Origin: Phragmites australis | Lineage: Eukaryota > Streptophyta > Magnoliopsida > Poales > Poaceae | Assembly: GCF_958298935.1 (NCBI RefSeq) | Contig: NC_084943.1 | Span: 11,339,001-11,403,000, forward strand | Direction: 5' to 3' | Length of the DNA stretch: 64,000 nucleotides | Shown: positions 1 through 11,656 of the stretch, one piece after another | Numbering within the stretch: position 1 is the stretch's first letter | How the letters are laid out: the number at the start of each line of letters is the position of its first letter | The notes under the pieces: generated by a model | Databases searched by the model: none | Told to the model about the DNA's origin: nothing | What the model saw: only the letters and a program-made list of their open reading frames with translations | Program-made: the position numbers and the translations under genes

Positions 1-199
1 GATTTGTCTTTAAGCTCAGTGTAGCTCACAAGAAAAAAATATCATTGTGCAACATCACTTGTCCTTTTGAAAAATTGACAACAGGAGAAAACCAACTCAC
101 TCTAGCGTTAGCTTGCACAAGAGACAGTGAGGCAGATTTCAGCATGAAAGAATGGTTGAATTCTATAAGTTTTGCTCAAGGAGAACATTGTGGTATTTG

Positions 200-450
200 G
201 CTGCCCACAACACTCCCCTTCTTAAGAACAAACATGTAGCTCATTTGCACAAATAGAGGAACTAGAGAAAGAAGTATTAGCACTATTATGATCCTCTACA
301 CAACACGTCTCATTATGAAAAAGTGGTATCTTCAAATTTAAATAAATATACACTTTATGTACAAGATACACTCCTTTATAATTATAATTGCCAATGATAT
401 GGAAAATTGTATTAGCAGGACATGGTTGAGTTGACGAGGAATATACCAAG
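200..450 (-). other. Post-gag retroelement remnant of unknown function
   Basis: Reverse-strand open stretch with the segment NTIFHIIGNYNYKG. A similar segment (CHNTFHVIDKYND) is encoded on the reverse strand near 6340-6420. The two appear to be diverged copies of the same repetitive retroelement sequence. No known domain is recognised and the function is unknown. Confidence 0.3.
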
Positions 451-539
451 AACTACATTAGGCGTGTTCTGAGCTTCTTTTGTGTTGACATGGTTCACTC
501 ACCCCTTCATATAGTCATGTTGAGTCCTAGAGTGTCTGA

Positions 540-1530
540 TATTGATTGCGTCTTGGTTATGTTTTTTCTCACCTCTTGGGACATTGTTTGGCATAATGTC
601 CTATTTCATGACAGTTGAAGCATGGTTGCACGGCTATAGCTGGAGTAGGGGCATTGCTACTTGAGTGGGGTGGCTGATATGCAGGACAAGGGATGAGCAA
701 TTGAGACTTGTACTGGCTAGACACCAGGAACTACTAACTCTGCCATGGCATGGCGCATGGGTGGGTGTTGCTTTCCGAATCATGTCCCTATGCAACTATC
801 TTCCTCTTACAATTGTCTTCAAGCATACGACGCTTATCTTTGAAAACCAATGCATTATTCACAATGTGCTGGAAGTCTAGGAAGTCATGAGTACTTAACT
901 GAACTTGCATCCCATAGATGAGTCTATCCAAAAAGTTCTCTTGTTTTTCTCGTCCGTATCCACATCTTTTGGTGCATACCTTGAAAGTTGGATGAACATA
1001 TTCACATAACCATTGACTGACATAGCTCCCTACTTCAGATTATGGAACTCCTTCATCATATTAATTGCTCCTGGAGGCACATGGTGGCAGCAAAATGCTC
1101 CCTTAAACTTGTCCCAAGTGATGGTCTCATGATCCGCATGGGCATTGGAATAAGCATCCCACCAATCAAAAGCAAAGCCAGTGAGTTGGTGAGTGACATA
1201 TAGGACTTTCTCCCAATTGTTGCACTGTGCAATCACCAACTTCTTCTCAATGGTCAAGACAATCATATGCAATGAGTGGTTCAGTGGTGTGGGAGAATAT
1301 TGGTGTCTTTGTTCTCATGAACTCTCCCAACTTGGAGTGTTCTTGGGGGTGCTAAGGTGGACACTAAGGCTGAGACTACGAAGTCTGTTGCAGGTTGGCC
1401 ATTGTCTAAGCCAAACCTTGTAGGATTTGAGATTGAGCCATCATGAGTAGTCCCATGCTCATCGGTGGTGGAGGTGGGGGCGGAGGTGAAGAGCGGCTAT
1501 TGTTGTTCCCAAAACCGTTCCTGATATTCA
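540..1530 (-). pseudogene. Ty3/gypsy gag remnant with CCHC zinc knuckle
   Basis: Decayed reverse-strand Gag, the structural protein that packages retrotransposon RNA. The best open piece (1030-1272) reads like the retrotransposon gag core: an aromatic/acidic stretch FDWWDAYSNAHADHE, then WDKFKGAF and a VPPGAINMMKEFHNLK-like segment. Further downstream, at about 561-620, the reverse strand encodes CFNCHEIGHYAKQC, a full CX2CX4HX4C RNA-binding knuckle. Between them the frame is broken by several stops and shifts. The order core then knuckle fits a reverse-strand gypsy element. No protease or reverse transcriptase follows before the window edge. Family assignment is firm at the Gag level; the lineage is not resolved. 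Confidence 0.75.
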
Positions 1531-1769
1531 CCATCTGATTTGGGGGTCATAGGTTAGGTACAAGGGAAGCATAAGATTTTTGGAGAAGGACTAGGTTGGC
1601 AAAAGCTTGATTTTATTAAAACTCTTCTTGTGTATTTAATATTTTTATAACATAATTCTAAGATGCAGATGCATACAAGGTGTCTAAGAACGGTTCTGCA
1701 ACTTACATCTAACACTCACAAACATAAAGATCCATAAAACCAATAACACCAAAATGACCTAAAACAACT

Positions 1770-2550
1770 AACAATCGATATTGTCGAATGGGGCAACTAA
1801 GTTCCTATTCCCATTGCAGGGTGGGGTTGTTGGTTCTTCTTCTAAGTCACTATCGGGTCTGCTGGATCTGGAGGTTGAAAGGGGCTCAGAGCATGATCTC
1901 TTGCTCGAAGAAGAAGGCTGTGGTGTCACTCTATCATTGAGTCAGTGTTGAAGGTACTTGTTTTCTGCTTTGGCGTCTTTCAAGCATTGGCGAGTATCCT
2001 TCAATTCTGTTATGGCGCGTTCGAAGAGTCCATCCAATGCTATGGTGAGTTTAATTTGCACTGGAGTGTGTCACTTGCCTTATCACAAAACAGCGAACTC
2101 CTGTCTCTGGGATGGCGGGGCGGCAGATGGGAATGTAGTGGTACAGTGAGTCCAAGGTGCGGCCCATAACCATGCACACGTAGTAGAGAGCTTGACATGC
2201 GGTGTCTCGCAAGCCTTCTTCAAAGCTGGTCCTTCTTGTCTCGGTCCCATAGGTGTGTGGGCTACCTTGAATTCTCCATTGTGAGCGTGAGTTCCATATA
2301 TGAAGATAGTGACAATCCATCCTTCTTCGTTTACCCTTCTGGTTCCTTCGTACATCAGCTTCTTTTGATGTCCCATGTTCGAGAGAATAGCCCAAAGCAT
2401 CCACAGAAGGACCAAAATGAATAGCACCCAACAAACTAGTGAAAAACAACAAATAAATACCAAGAGCCAAAAAGAATCAAATAGCACACAACAAATAGCT
2501 TCACTAGATAGATTAGGTTTTTCAAGGAATTTGGTGAAAGAACCGATCAA
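1770..2550 (-). pseudogene. Decayed grass-repeat ORF of unknown function, upstream of gag
   Basis: Not a recognised protein. The reverse strand carries overlapping open pieces at 2550-2083 and 2470-2051. They share a GWIVTIFIYGTHAHNGEF-type segment, and shifted frames continue to about 1770 with a charged, probably helical stretch (LFERAITELKDTRQCLKDA) and an acidic end. A hydrophobic leader at 2500-2430 may be only upstream sequence read through. The layout (globular part, charged helix, acidic tail) resembles hypothetical proteins common in grass retrotransposons. It lies upstream of, and in the same orientation as, the gag remnant at 540-1530, so it may be the extra 5' ORF of that element. 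Frameshifts make it a pseudogene. Confidence 0.35.
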
Positions 2551-2559
2551 ATCGGAGCT

Positions 2560-3171
2560 ACAATTGACAAGATAGTACTTTTGAAAGACTAAAATAGGCT
2601 AAAAGATTAAAGACTGGAGAAACTAGGTAAAACTAAATTTCCTAAAAATTTTCAAAGCGATCTAGGATTTTATGGTATTTATCGGAATTATTTTTACTAA
2701 CATGTCATTAAAAAATTATTTTTCTACTAGAAATCCTAATTATTGCATCAGATAAGGGATATATGACGTCAGCCAAGAAATAATAAAAAACAAAAAGGAT
2801 TGCTGACTGGATCAGTTGATTGGGCTGACACATGGGCGGAAAAGCTGGCATGGCTGCTTATGTGGCATTGATGGAGCTAGCTGGCTAATGACCGGGATGC
2901 TGATCGGATGGCACATATATAAAGGAGGCTGACACGACGCTTACATGGCGACGAGGTGGTGTGCTAAACTGCTTATACCTAATTAAATTTGGGCCATATA
3001 CCTAACCTAACTGGTACATTGGATCTAATCCCAACCCCTGTCCTCAGATCCAAAGGTTCGAGGAAAATTTTGCTTGATCCAAGTGGGATACATAGCAGCG
3101 ACGGTTCAGCCATGACGACACTTGCTGGACATAAGTCAGATTTGCGCTATGGTGGTCTAGGGGCTCCGGTG
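2560..3171. other. Non-coding stretch left of the reverse LTR
   Basis: No supportable gene. It is AT-rich to about 2800, then more mixed, with a TATA-like run near 2915-2922 (atatataaagg). It ends exactly where the LTR at 3172 begins. It may belong to the element that supplied the gag remnant, but I see no terminal signature. Confidence 0.4.
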
Positions 3172-3931
3172 TGATGGGAGTATGGCCCTATCTTCCGAGA
3201 GGTAATGTGATATGTCGATTTGGTAGAATTTGGACGTTGATGATCCAAAGTCTTTGAGCAAAACATATCGAGAACCCTTGTAACTACTACACCAATACTC
3301 CGTGGTTATCAAATGTGCCGAACGCGGTTGACCTCGCCAAGAAAGCTTTTCCTGCAAGTGAATCAAGAACACAAGCAAGAACACGGTATATACAATCTGA
3401 ATATTGCTAATTACCAATGAAGAATATGACTTGGGGTTCCACAAACCAAACAAGAGACGAAACTATCTAAAATGAAATAATCTAAGCAAAACTCGAGTCT
3501 AAACTATGACGACTACTGTATATATATAGGGGGATGTGGGGAGGTCAACTTAGAGTTGTGCGGTCGTGGGTAGAGGCATACATAGCATGGACACCGACCC
3601 TAACACGCTTACAAGACCCAACAAGGCCCACAACAGTGATGTAGCACATTATTTCAATGACTCTGATTAAGAACGTCTCAATTGGACTCTATATGAGAAA
3701 ATTATACCCATTTTATTGATGTGTTACCCTGAGACTCTAAACCGTATTTGGAGTCTGACTAGAGCTCGACTTTGAGTCCGAGTAGACTTGTCCTTCGAGG
3801 GGTGACGTCCAGGTGATGTTGCGGTACTTCTCCCATGTTCCTAAGCAACAAAACATCACAAGAATTTAATAGTATGAACAGTGAGGAACGAATTCACCTT
3901 GTGCGTATCTGAAGGAGTGATGTCCTCATCA
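3172..3931 (-). repeat. LTR (3' LTR in element orientation)
   Basis: 760 bp, TG...CA ended. On the reverse strand it begins TGATGAGGACATCACTCC and ends with a segment close to GGAAGATAGGGCC...CCCATCA. The same family recurs at 8826-9691, 60799-61747 and, more distantly, as the LTRs of element C (37712 and 44325). Shared blocks include the TTGGCGAGGTCAACCGCG motif and a TATA-like run at about 3519-3531. Confidence 0.8.
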
Positions 3932-6590
3932 TCCTTCCCTTCTTTACAACAAACTATCATCGGTTTGCGTATAGCATTGTCTTGCCCATAAACTTCTACA
4001 CAAAGAAAAATGTGCAAGGAACTCTATTGTATAATATCATAAATTCTTTATCAAACAATTGTAATTCTCTTTGGAATGATTGTACCTGATCATAGTTTGC
4101 CAAGATAGACAACATTGGTACAATGTATGCTTGTGTCGCTTCTTACTCCCCTTCTTTAAAAGAAGTGATTTTGCATGGCAACCTGGTATGAATTTGCATC
4201 TTTTGTACAAAGGAAGGTGAAGCAATGGTTGTGGTATATGATAGCAGCCAACATTGCTCCCATTCTTGAGAACTATTCTGTATGTTGCAAATAGAACTAG
4301 AGAAACTAGAGAAACACCTCAGTTTATAACCACATATTACAAGTTTAATTATATGTAGGGCACAGAAAGATAACAACTATGCTTCTGCTAGCTTATCATT
4401 TAATATGCATAGGGTTTCAAAAGGTTATATTCCAACTAGCTATAGACATATGAAATAGTCTCCAAAAAGAAATAAATGTCCACCTAGAACTCAAAGCATA
4501 CCCTCTTCTATAAGCTTTTATATAACCGACATCATTATCCTCAAGTAAACTAACCATTAGACATAAGATGAGGTTGTGCTAGAAATGGCTAAACCGACAA
4601 AGCATCATCACTATTGCATAAGCCTCCATCAACTATAACCAAAAGATTAAGCCAAATTCATAGATCCAGAGCAAGTAGGTATAATCTTCCAAATTATTGA
4701 GTATAATCATGTGTGATGCATTATTATAAGTGGAGGTAGCAAAAATAACAAGTTAAAGTTGTGGCAACAACTGCCACGCTCACTTGCCTTTACCGACGAT
4801 GAAGATAAGATGTACACATCTTGTTGCAACACCACCTGCTCATGCACTCACATATTAGAACCACAACACACCAAATAACATACAAACAGCAAGGAACACG
4901 GTCCGACGCCTCGCAACCCGCTAAACCTACAAACCGACATCTTCACATTCATTTAACTGTAGCAGTGCTACTTCACTTTTTTGTATCTATTTTTCTATCA
5001 TAGATATTATAACAAATAAATACATATTTGGAAACTACAGAAGTATAGCTACAACTTTCATAGAGAAAATGTAATTTTATCATGCCTCTAAAGTCGCCTA
5101 AATGGATTTTCAACACAGCACTGACAAATTGTCACAGATTTTGAATAGCAGTCATCTAAAATTGAATCTCCAAAACTACTCAACTAAAACTTCTACAATT
5201 GGGTGGACCTGGAGATAACAACAAGAGCTGCAACATTCGTATAAAATTGATCTACATAAAAGGTCATTAACCAGAACTAAACATGCTCTAAACATTGACT
5301 GAATTTTCTGACGGCAAAAACAGGACAGTCGACTTTGATGGAGCATAACTGGAGTTTTACTTAACCAGAAATTCCGTTCTTTAGCAATATGAAAATCATA
5401 AGAAAACCTCTACAACTTTTCTTCACATTGGAGAAATTGGTTGGGCCTCTAAGGTAGTCGAAAACTGAATACATCTATTAATATCCCGCAACATATCCGA
5501 ACCTAATAGCTAACTTCATAATTCCATGACTCCTAAACCACTAGGGATAAAATCGTGAAAAATTTATGAGCTAGGTCTTGACATTCTACAACTTTTCTAG
5601 CTGATGGTTGCCACAGGAAAATTCATCTAGGTCACAAAAACCACAAAGACATCAGCGTTGTCCAATCAGCCTATGTGCAGAACAGTTAAATAAATATCAA
5701 TCGCCAAATCCCCCACAAATTGTGTTCTACAGATCATAATCATCCAAAAAAATCTTGAACAGCAAGGGGGGTTTATACCTAGGGAATCCCTCAAGAGAAC
5801 AGTTGCAAAACACGAGGAAATGCCAGCAAAACGGATTCCCCTTCTAATTTCAGCACCCTCCCACCTTCTTTTTTTTTTGTCTCTCTCCTTTCTTCTTGTT
5901 ATTTTGCTGCAGGTAAGAGAGGGAGGAGGAGGAGGGACGCCCTGTGGGGGAGGAGGACTCGAACTTTGAATGGTGGAGGCGCTAGGGGTGTAGGGGAATC
6001 GGTGGGGGAGGGTGGGGAGTTGACTAGGGCTCAGGGGATTTAGTTTGGGCTGGGTGGGCTGAATTAGATGGTGGAGGAGGGGCCGGCCAGGGTTGGGCTG
6101 GGCCTAAGGCTGGCCTAACCGGCCATCAAAGCCCCCTTTTTTTCTTAAACATAAACACAATGGAAGAAAAAAGAAATTCCCAACTTTCACAATTCGTCAA
6201 AGACCAAAAAACAACTTGACCCACGACAAAATTGCAGAAATCGTTGATTCGGATTCCAGCGTATTACATTAATAGTGCTACTGTAGTCCTCTAAATGATT
6301 ACTTTATGGCACATAATAGAATGTTTCAGATTTGAATAAATATAAGCTCGATGCACCATATATCTAATTTATCATTGTATTTGTCAATAACATGAAAAGT
6401 ATTGTGACAATCATAGCAAGTCAGAATAAAGTTTTAAATTCTCCTGTAAACTATTCAGATCACAAAGAATATGAAATTCAATATAATCTAAAGTGTTTAG
6501 AGAAGATAGCAATTTTAGCTCTTCTTTCTCACTAGTAGTGCATTTAATATGTGTAATTTTAGAATAACTATTCATTGTAAAATAGAATTA
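3932..6590. other. Non-coding interior of the reverse LTR element
   Basis: No gene is supported. A purine tract lies at the left edge on the reverse strand. From about 5860 to 6130 there is a T-rich tract followed by G-rich sequence (several runs of ggagg and ggggg). The rest is AT-rich with short random open frames. Confidence 0.4.
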
Positions 6591-7160
6591 ACACATTCAT
6601 ACACAAGTTATGCTTGTGATATAAGTGAAGCATTGCAACCCAATTCTTTTTTTATCACAAGAAACATCAAGCAAATTATCTTTTGACAAAGATAAATCAA
6701 GAGTTAGTTCCACTAACATTTGCTCTACGTTAATATTATTGGTGGACAATTTCTGCACATCAAAACAAGTTTCACCTTGAGTGATTGTAGCACCTCTTGT
6801 ATTACCTTTGGTCTCTTCCTCAGCTGATATAGGTGCATTAGAATTTGTACCTTTTGTAACATACATGCTGCAGCAGATGTCTCCTCTTTCTCCTTATTCT
6901 CCTCTTTATCCATTGTTTTTTTTTTTGACTTTCTTATCCTACAAAAGGTTAGCGTGAACCATAGGAGTAGATAAAGCAATGGTATAAGTAGAGTTTGCTT
7001 GAAATGAAGCCGTCCTCAGCTTCATGGTTGCTTTAGAAGCTCCTTCAACTTGCTGATAAGTAAGAGACTTGTGTGCTTGATTTTTGGCTTCTTCATATAT
7101 TTTCCTCTTCAGCAATCTTTTTACAGTCAACGACAAATAGTTGTGTGTCCATAGGAACAA
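6590..7160 (-). pseudogene. Gag-region scraps of the reverse LTR element
   Basis: Overlapping short reverse-strand frames include a Lys/Glu-rich segment (DKEENKEKEETSA) and the segment NNINVEQMLVELTLDLSLSKD. Frames switch several times, so the sequence was once coding-like but is broken. It lies downstream, in element orientation, of the protease-like piece at 7180-7476. A neighbouring segment near 6340-6420 resembles 200-450 of this window. Function is not assignable. Confidence 0.3.
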
Positions 7161-7179
7161 AATAGAATCATTTCCTTTT

Positions 7180-7476
7180 CTAGTGGAAACTATACTGCAT
7201 GGTGTGCAAATCTTGTAAAACAGTTTGTTCCTTACACCAATGCTCTCCCAACAAAAGATGATAAGAAATCATAGGACCTAGAATAAGATCATAAGACACC
7301 TCGCAAGAATACGATCCCAACAAAAATAACACTTTTACCTTAGAATTGGTCTGGATGATATGATCGTACCATAACAGCTTGTACGGTTGAGGATGAGGTA
7401 TCATATCTACCTTCAACTTCTTGACAAGGTTGATACTAGAAGCGTTGATCGGTCTTGTCGTCAATGGAGAATCCAA
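7180..7476 (-). pseudogene. Gypsy aspartic protease-like remnant
   Basis: The reverse-strand frame reads NASSINLVKKLKVDMIPHPQPYKLLWY, then a KVKVLFLLGSYSCEVSYDL segment and LLLGEHWCKEQ. This parallels the protease region of elements B and C, where the order is NNL..LV..L...PHP.PY.IQW, an IGSYHDY.D.DVVPM block and LLLGRPW. The retropepsin normally processes the Gag-Pol polyprotein. The upstream active-site DGGS block is not preserved here. It is truncated and isolated from any reverse transcriptase. Confidence 0.55.
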
Positions 7477-7489
7477 TGGTTGTCTCCTC

Positions 7490-8825
7490 CACTATGCAGT
7501 GAGAGTGAAAAGTCGAATATCACAACCTTCCTCCTCCATCAGCATGTCGTGGCTCAACTTACTACAACTCTCCTCCGAAGGCATGATCTGAAGCAACTTA
7601 TCCATATTCTGTTCTTGGATCCTCATGAGCTCCCGCATCTCCTCCTCAACCGTTTTACCTGCAATGGTTAGAAGCAAACAAGAGACAACAAAAAATTATT
7701 ATCCCTATCAACTACTAGGTGGTGGAGGTGGAATCACACACTCTCAAACATCTTACCATGCTCTTGCAAGTGGTCTTACCAATCACAACAGGTGGCTGGT
7801 TCATGATACATTACTAGGTGTGAGTGAGGCGGTTGCAAGGGGAGAACCTGTTCTGATCAAGAGAAAGGTGGAGCTCGAATACGCAATATTTAGTGCTAAG
7901 GAATAGCAATAATGAAGTCAGATTAGCAAAGCTGAGTAAAAGTCCACGGTACTCATCACAGTTTTTGGCCCGAACACATTCCTAGAACTAGCTCAGACAA
8001 GCCGAAAATACCCAATAAGCACAATGGAACAAATTTGCAATGCAAATTGAATGCTCTTTCTTCTTTTTCTTCTGATTCTTTGTACTCTTTCTCTTAGTAC
8101 TCTTTGCTTCTTTTTTTACTCTTTCTTTTGGCACTCTTTGCTTCTTCTTTTTTCAAACTATAGCAACAAATGATAACAACTCAATAAATATTACTTTGGC
8201 TGCAACAAAAATTATAAGCTAGCAAAGCTTCTAGCTAATCGGTACCTATGCAGCAAGCAACTTGTGCAAACAATTATTGGCAAAGCTTCCCAACTCTGAA
8301 ATATGCGTAGGAAAGCAAACTAGGAATAAAAATCCAACTCTATCTCTAAGTGCTAATAGCGTCAGTTTGTTTTGACGATTCCAAAGCACTCATGATGAAT
8401 CTGTTAATGGGATCAGATTGGTTGGAAAGAATAAGACGTAAGCTTTCCACCATGTACTTAAACAACTCGAGCTGAGTTCGGATGTAAGAAATATGACCAT
8501 GGAGAGGTGGGACTGTTACTGTGACTCCAAATTGAATTATAGTCTGAATGGTCTTAAACTCCAAATTTGTAGTGGAAACTTGCATATTTATAACCATGAA
8601 CACAATAAATAGAATTGCAACAAAGACACCGATGATGGACTCAAATTCAACAACGTGAAAACTGAAATTAAAATTGTGAAAGGCACAAAGTAGTTTGGAC
8701 AACAGAAGAACTGAGATCTAAATCTTTTTGTGGGCAAATTTTCTGAACTCCAGGTGATGGAACGCGACTAAACAAAGAAGAATAAATGAGATTACCTAAC
8801 GGCCAACCAAAGCTATGGTACCACT
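7490..8825. other. Leader/gag-side interior of the reverse LTR element
   Basis: Short reverse-strand frames at 7492-7677 (a MRELMRIQEQNMDKLLQIM-like helical stretch) and 8346-8702 (hydrophobic then neutral, 118 codons) match nothing I recognise. 8041-8160 is T/C-rich low-complexity sequence with repeated ctctttcttct motifs. The right edge carries the primer-site-like sequence next to the 5' LTR. Confidence 0.35.
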
Positions 8826-9691
8826 TGATGGGAGTATGACCCAATCTTTCGAGAGGTAATATGATATGTTAATTTGGTGGAGTTTCGACGTTGATGATCC
8901 AAAGGCTCTGACCATAATAAATTAAGAACCCTCACAACCACTACACCACTATTCCATGGTTATCAATTGTGCTGAACACAGTTGACCTCGCCAATAAGGT
9001 TTTTCCTACAAGTGAATCGAGGACACAAGAAAAAACATGGTAGATGCAATCTAAATATTGCTAATTACCAATGAAGAACACGAGTTAGGGTTTCACAAAC
9101 TGAACAAGTGGTGAAACTATCTAAAATAGGATAATCTAAACCCGAGTCTAAACTACTACATCTAGTGCATATATATATAGGGGAGACATGGGGAGGTCGA
9201 CCTAAGGTTGTGTGGTCATGGGTAGAGGCATAAACAACCTGGACTTCGACCCCAACACGCTTACAAGACTCGACAAGGCTCACAATGGTAACGCGGCACC
9301 TTATTTCATCGACTCTGATTAATCTATAAGGAATAAAGGGTGAGGCCATTGGAAAGGGCTCTTTATAAGCTTTTCAGCAAGTCTAAGAACGCCTCAATTG
9401 GACTCCATATGTGAAAGTTATATCTATTTTATTGATGTGCTGTCCTGAGACTCCGAACCAAATTTGGAGTCCGACTAGAGCTTGATTTTGAGTCCAACTA
9501 GAGCTTGACTTTGAGTTCGAGTAGACCTGCCTTCGAACGGTGACGTCCAGGTGATGTTGTGGCACTTCTCGCATGTTCCTAAGCAACAAAATATCACAAA
9601 AATTTTGTAGTATCCTATCATTTACCATGGAGTATGAACAGCAAGGAATGAGTTCACCTTCTGTGTATTCGAATGAGTGATGTCCTCATCA
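8826..9691 (-). repeat. LTR (5' LTR in element orientation)
   Basis: 866 bp copy of the LTR at 3172-3931, same orientation, with substantial substitutions and a longer middle that duplicates a gagcttgattttgagtcc-like unit at about 9478-9520. On the plus strand it begins TGATGGGAGTATGACCC and ends TGTCCTCATCA. Confidence 0.8.
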
Positions 9692-10197
9692 CAGCAAGTG
9701 GTGGAATAGGTTGAGGGGATGACGATAAACTCACCTTGGCACCATATTGATAATGGCGATCTTCATAGAGGACTGCTGATGAAAGCTTCAGAGCTTCATG
9801 AACAGGCTCTATGGTGGCGGAAGCTTGGTGCAGTGGTGATGGGTGAGGATGGGGTGGTTTGGGGTAGAGCTCTAGTACACTATTTATAGTCGGGGACAAG
9901 GCAAGAGTTCGGGGCTGACTCGGCTATGGTTTAGGGATAAACCGGCGGCAATGGAGCTTTATCCTCATCAGCTTCCTAATTTAAACGAGGTCCGATTAGA
10001 TATAGATCTTCAAATTGACTCTGGATATCTCCGTGAACCTGATGGTGAGCATCTAGACGTTTTCCCCTTTGATCCTGAGTCTGGCCAGAGGAAGATGACG
10101 TTTACTAGTGGCTCTCAATGTGCAACGGCACAGAGAGAGGGAAGGTGATGCGACAACAGCCTTGGCCGTGGCACGAGCCTATGTTCGTGCACACGCG

Positions 10198-10200
<3 letters not shown>

Positions 10201-10248
<48 letters not shown>
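10201..10248. repeat. (GA)24 microsatellite
   Basis: Uninterrupted GA dinucleotide, 48 bp, read directly. It is likely to be length-polymorphic. Confidence 0.97.
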
Positions 10249-10251
<3 letters not shown>

Positions 10252-10280
10252 GGGAGATTGGGATCAACCTAGAGAGAAGA

Positions 10281-10310
10281 GAGGGAGAGGGAGAGGGAGA
10301 GGGAGAGGCT
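10281..10310. repeat. GGGAGA hexamer tandem repeat
   Basis: About four to five copies of gggaga shortly after the GA tract. Probably derived from the same slippage-prone purine region. Confidence 0.9.
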
Positions 10311-10739
10311 GGCTGGGCTGCTGTTAGCTGGCTTCAGCCCAAGCGGGAGGAAGAGAGGAGCGGAAGAGAAGATAGAGAGATGGGTTGAGAGAGAGAACTC
10401 GGCCTGGGACAGATTTTCCTTATTTTTCTTTTTCTCTCTTTGCTCTTCTATTATCTTTTGAGCTATATGTTAATTAAATTAATTGATTTACTTTAAGGAA
10501 AATTTCTATACTCTATTAAATTCTAGGTTTTTAAGAATTTGGGCTGTTACATAATTCAGCCAGCATCTAAGATTATATTTAGAGAACCTAATCAGAAGAA
10601 ATGACAATTTATATAAGTACCTCAATTAGATGTATAGGGACTCTTGGTGACTTCTATACACTCAAATTATAAAACCGCAAGCGCACTGTGTCAGTTTTAG
10701 CTTTCCCTTAGAGTATTCCAAGATTTAATCGAATCCACA

Positions 10740-11220
10740 AATGATAAGGAGATTGGTCTCAATCTTTCGATGGGAGGGATTTTTTCGATTTGGTGGAAGT
10801 GACTTTGACGATCCAACTACACCATACGACGATGATGCACCTTAGCAATCGTTAAACCAACTCCGGAGGGTTGTTAACCTTGCCGTGAGCATAATCAACC
10901 TGAACACAAGGTTCACTGCGAGTAACCGAAGAACAAGCAAGAACTCAAGTAAAAGAAATCTAAATTTGCAAAGATATTGAAAAATGAACAAAGTGGGGTT
11001 CTATTGATGATCTTGACAAGGTGGCTATCCAGCACAACTTTAGTACGAATGGTATTAATTGATTGCTTACTCCAGCCTACTGCATGCTGGAGTAGACACA
11101 CCCCTTCACTAACCAATGAGGAGCGCTGGAGGCTGGAGTAGGCAGTGGCCAACAGGGCAAGCACAGCATGCACCAGCCTTGCTACGGCTGCATGACAACG
11201 CTCCATTAAATTGTCTGCAA
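10740..11220 (-). repeat. LTR fragment related to element B LTR
   Basis: Reverse-orientation sequence matching the downstream half of the B LTR in order. It has a GGTTCTCAAT/GGGGTTCT block, a CTTGTTCTTCG-type block, CCTTGTGTTCAGGTTGAT, GGAGTTGGTT, GATTGCTAAGG, then a terminal block with CGAAAGAT. No interior or second LTR is attached, so it is a truncated or solo copy. The right limit is uncertain. Confidence 0.6.
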
Positions 11221-11656
11221 AAATGAAAAAAATAAAGAAGTAGACTGTTTACACATCACTACATGCATCATTGCATCCATAAGAGGAAAAGATTCAAGAA
11301 ATAAACATCCAGATATCAAGTTCACTTGTCCATAGTCTATATTGATAGTTCAAAATTAAAACTAAAAAGCAGTCCATGCTGATAAGTCATTACAACTACA
11401 AAAAGCTCGTTCTAGTATTAGTTCCACACAATCCAATCAAAAGGGCACACTAACAGATCAATACATTTCAATTGCCCCAAATGAACACATCATTTTTCAA
11501 CTATGAAAGGTTCATCCGAGGGAAAGGTACTTGCTGTTGGAAGATTGTACCCATCTTGGCCTACAATATCCTCAATGCCTACATGACACAAAAACAGAAA
11601 CAATATGACATAGTATAGTACCTACAAATCTAGACATTACTATATGTCCGTCAATT

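Larger units (their letters stand above)
3172..9691 (-). mobile_element. Decayed reverse-orientation LTR retrotransposon, possibly non-autonomous
   Basis: Two related LTRs in reverse orientation (3172-3931 and 8826-9691) enclose 4.9 kb. On the reverse strand the 5' LTR is followed by a primer-site-like TGGTACCATAGC, a variant of the usual TGGTATCAGAGC. The 3' LTR is preceded by a purine tract (complement of 3932-3945). The interior has only a protease-like piece and gag-like scraps, with no reverse transcriptase or integrase. The flanking five bases do not match (CGGTG on the left, CAGCA on the right). The pair may therefore be an old element that lost its duplication, a recombinant, or two separate LTRs. 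Confidence 0.55.
9692..10740. other. Non-coding flank with microsatellite
   Basis: No supported gene. It holds the (GA)24 tract and the hexamer tract listed separately, then AT-rich sequence. Arg/Glu-repeat frames here are artefacts of the GA repeat. Confidence 0.5.

Noticed and set aside
10118..10388. Open frames encoding Arg-Glu repeats
   Set aside because: They are read-through of the (GA)24 and gggaga tracts in two frames, with no other coding evidence.
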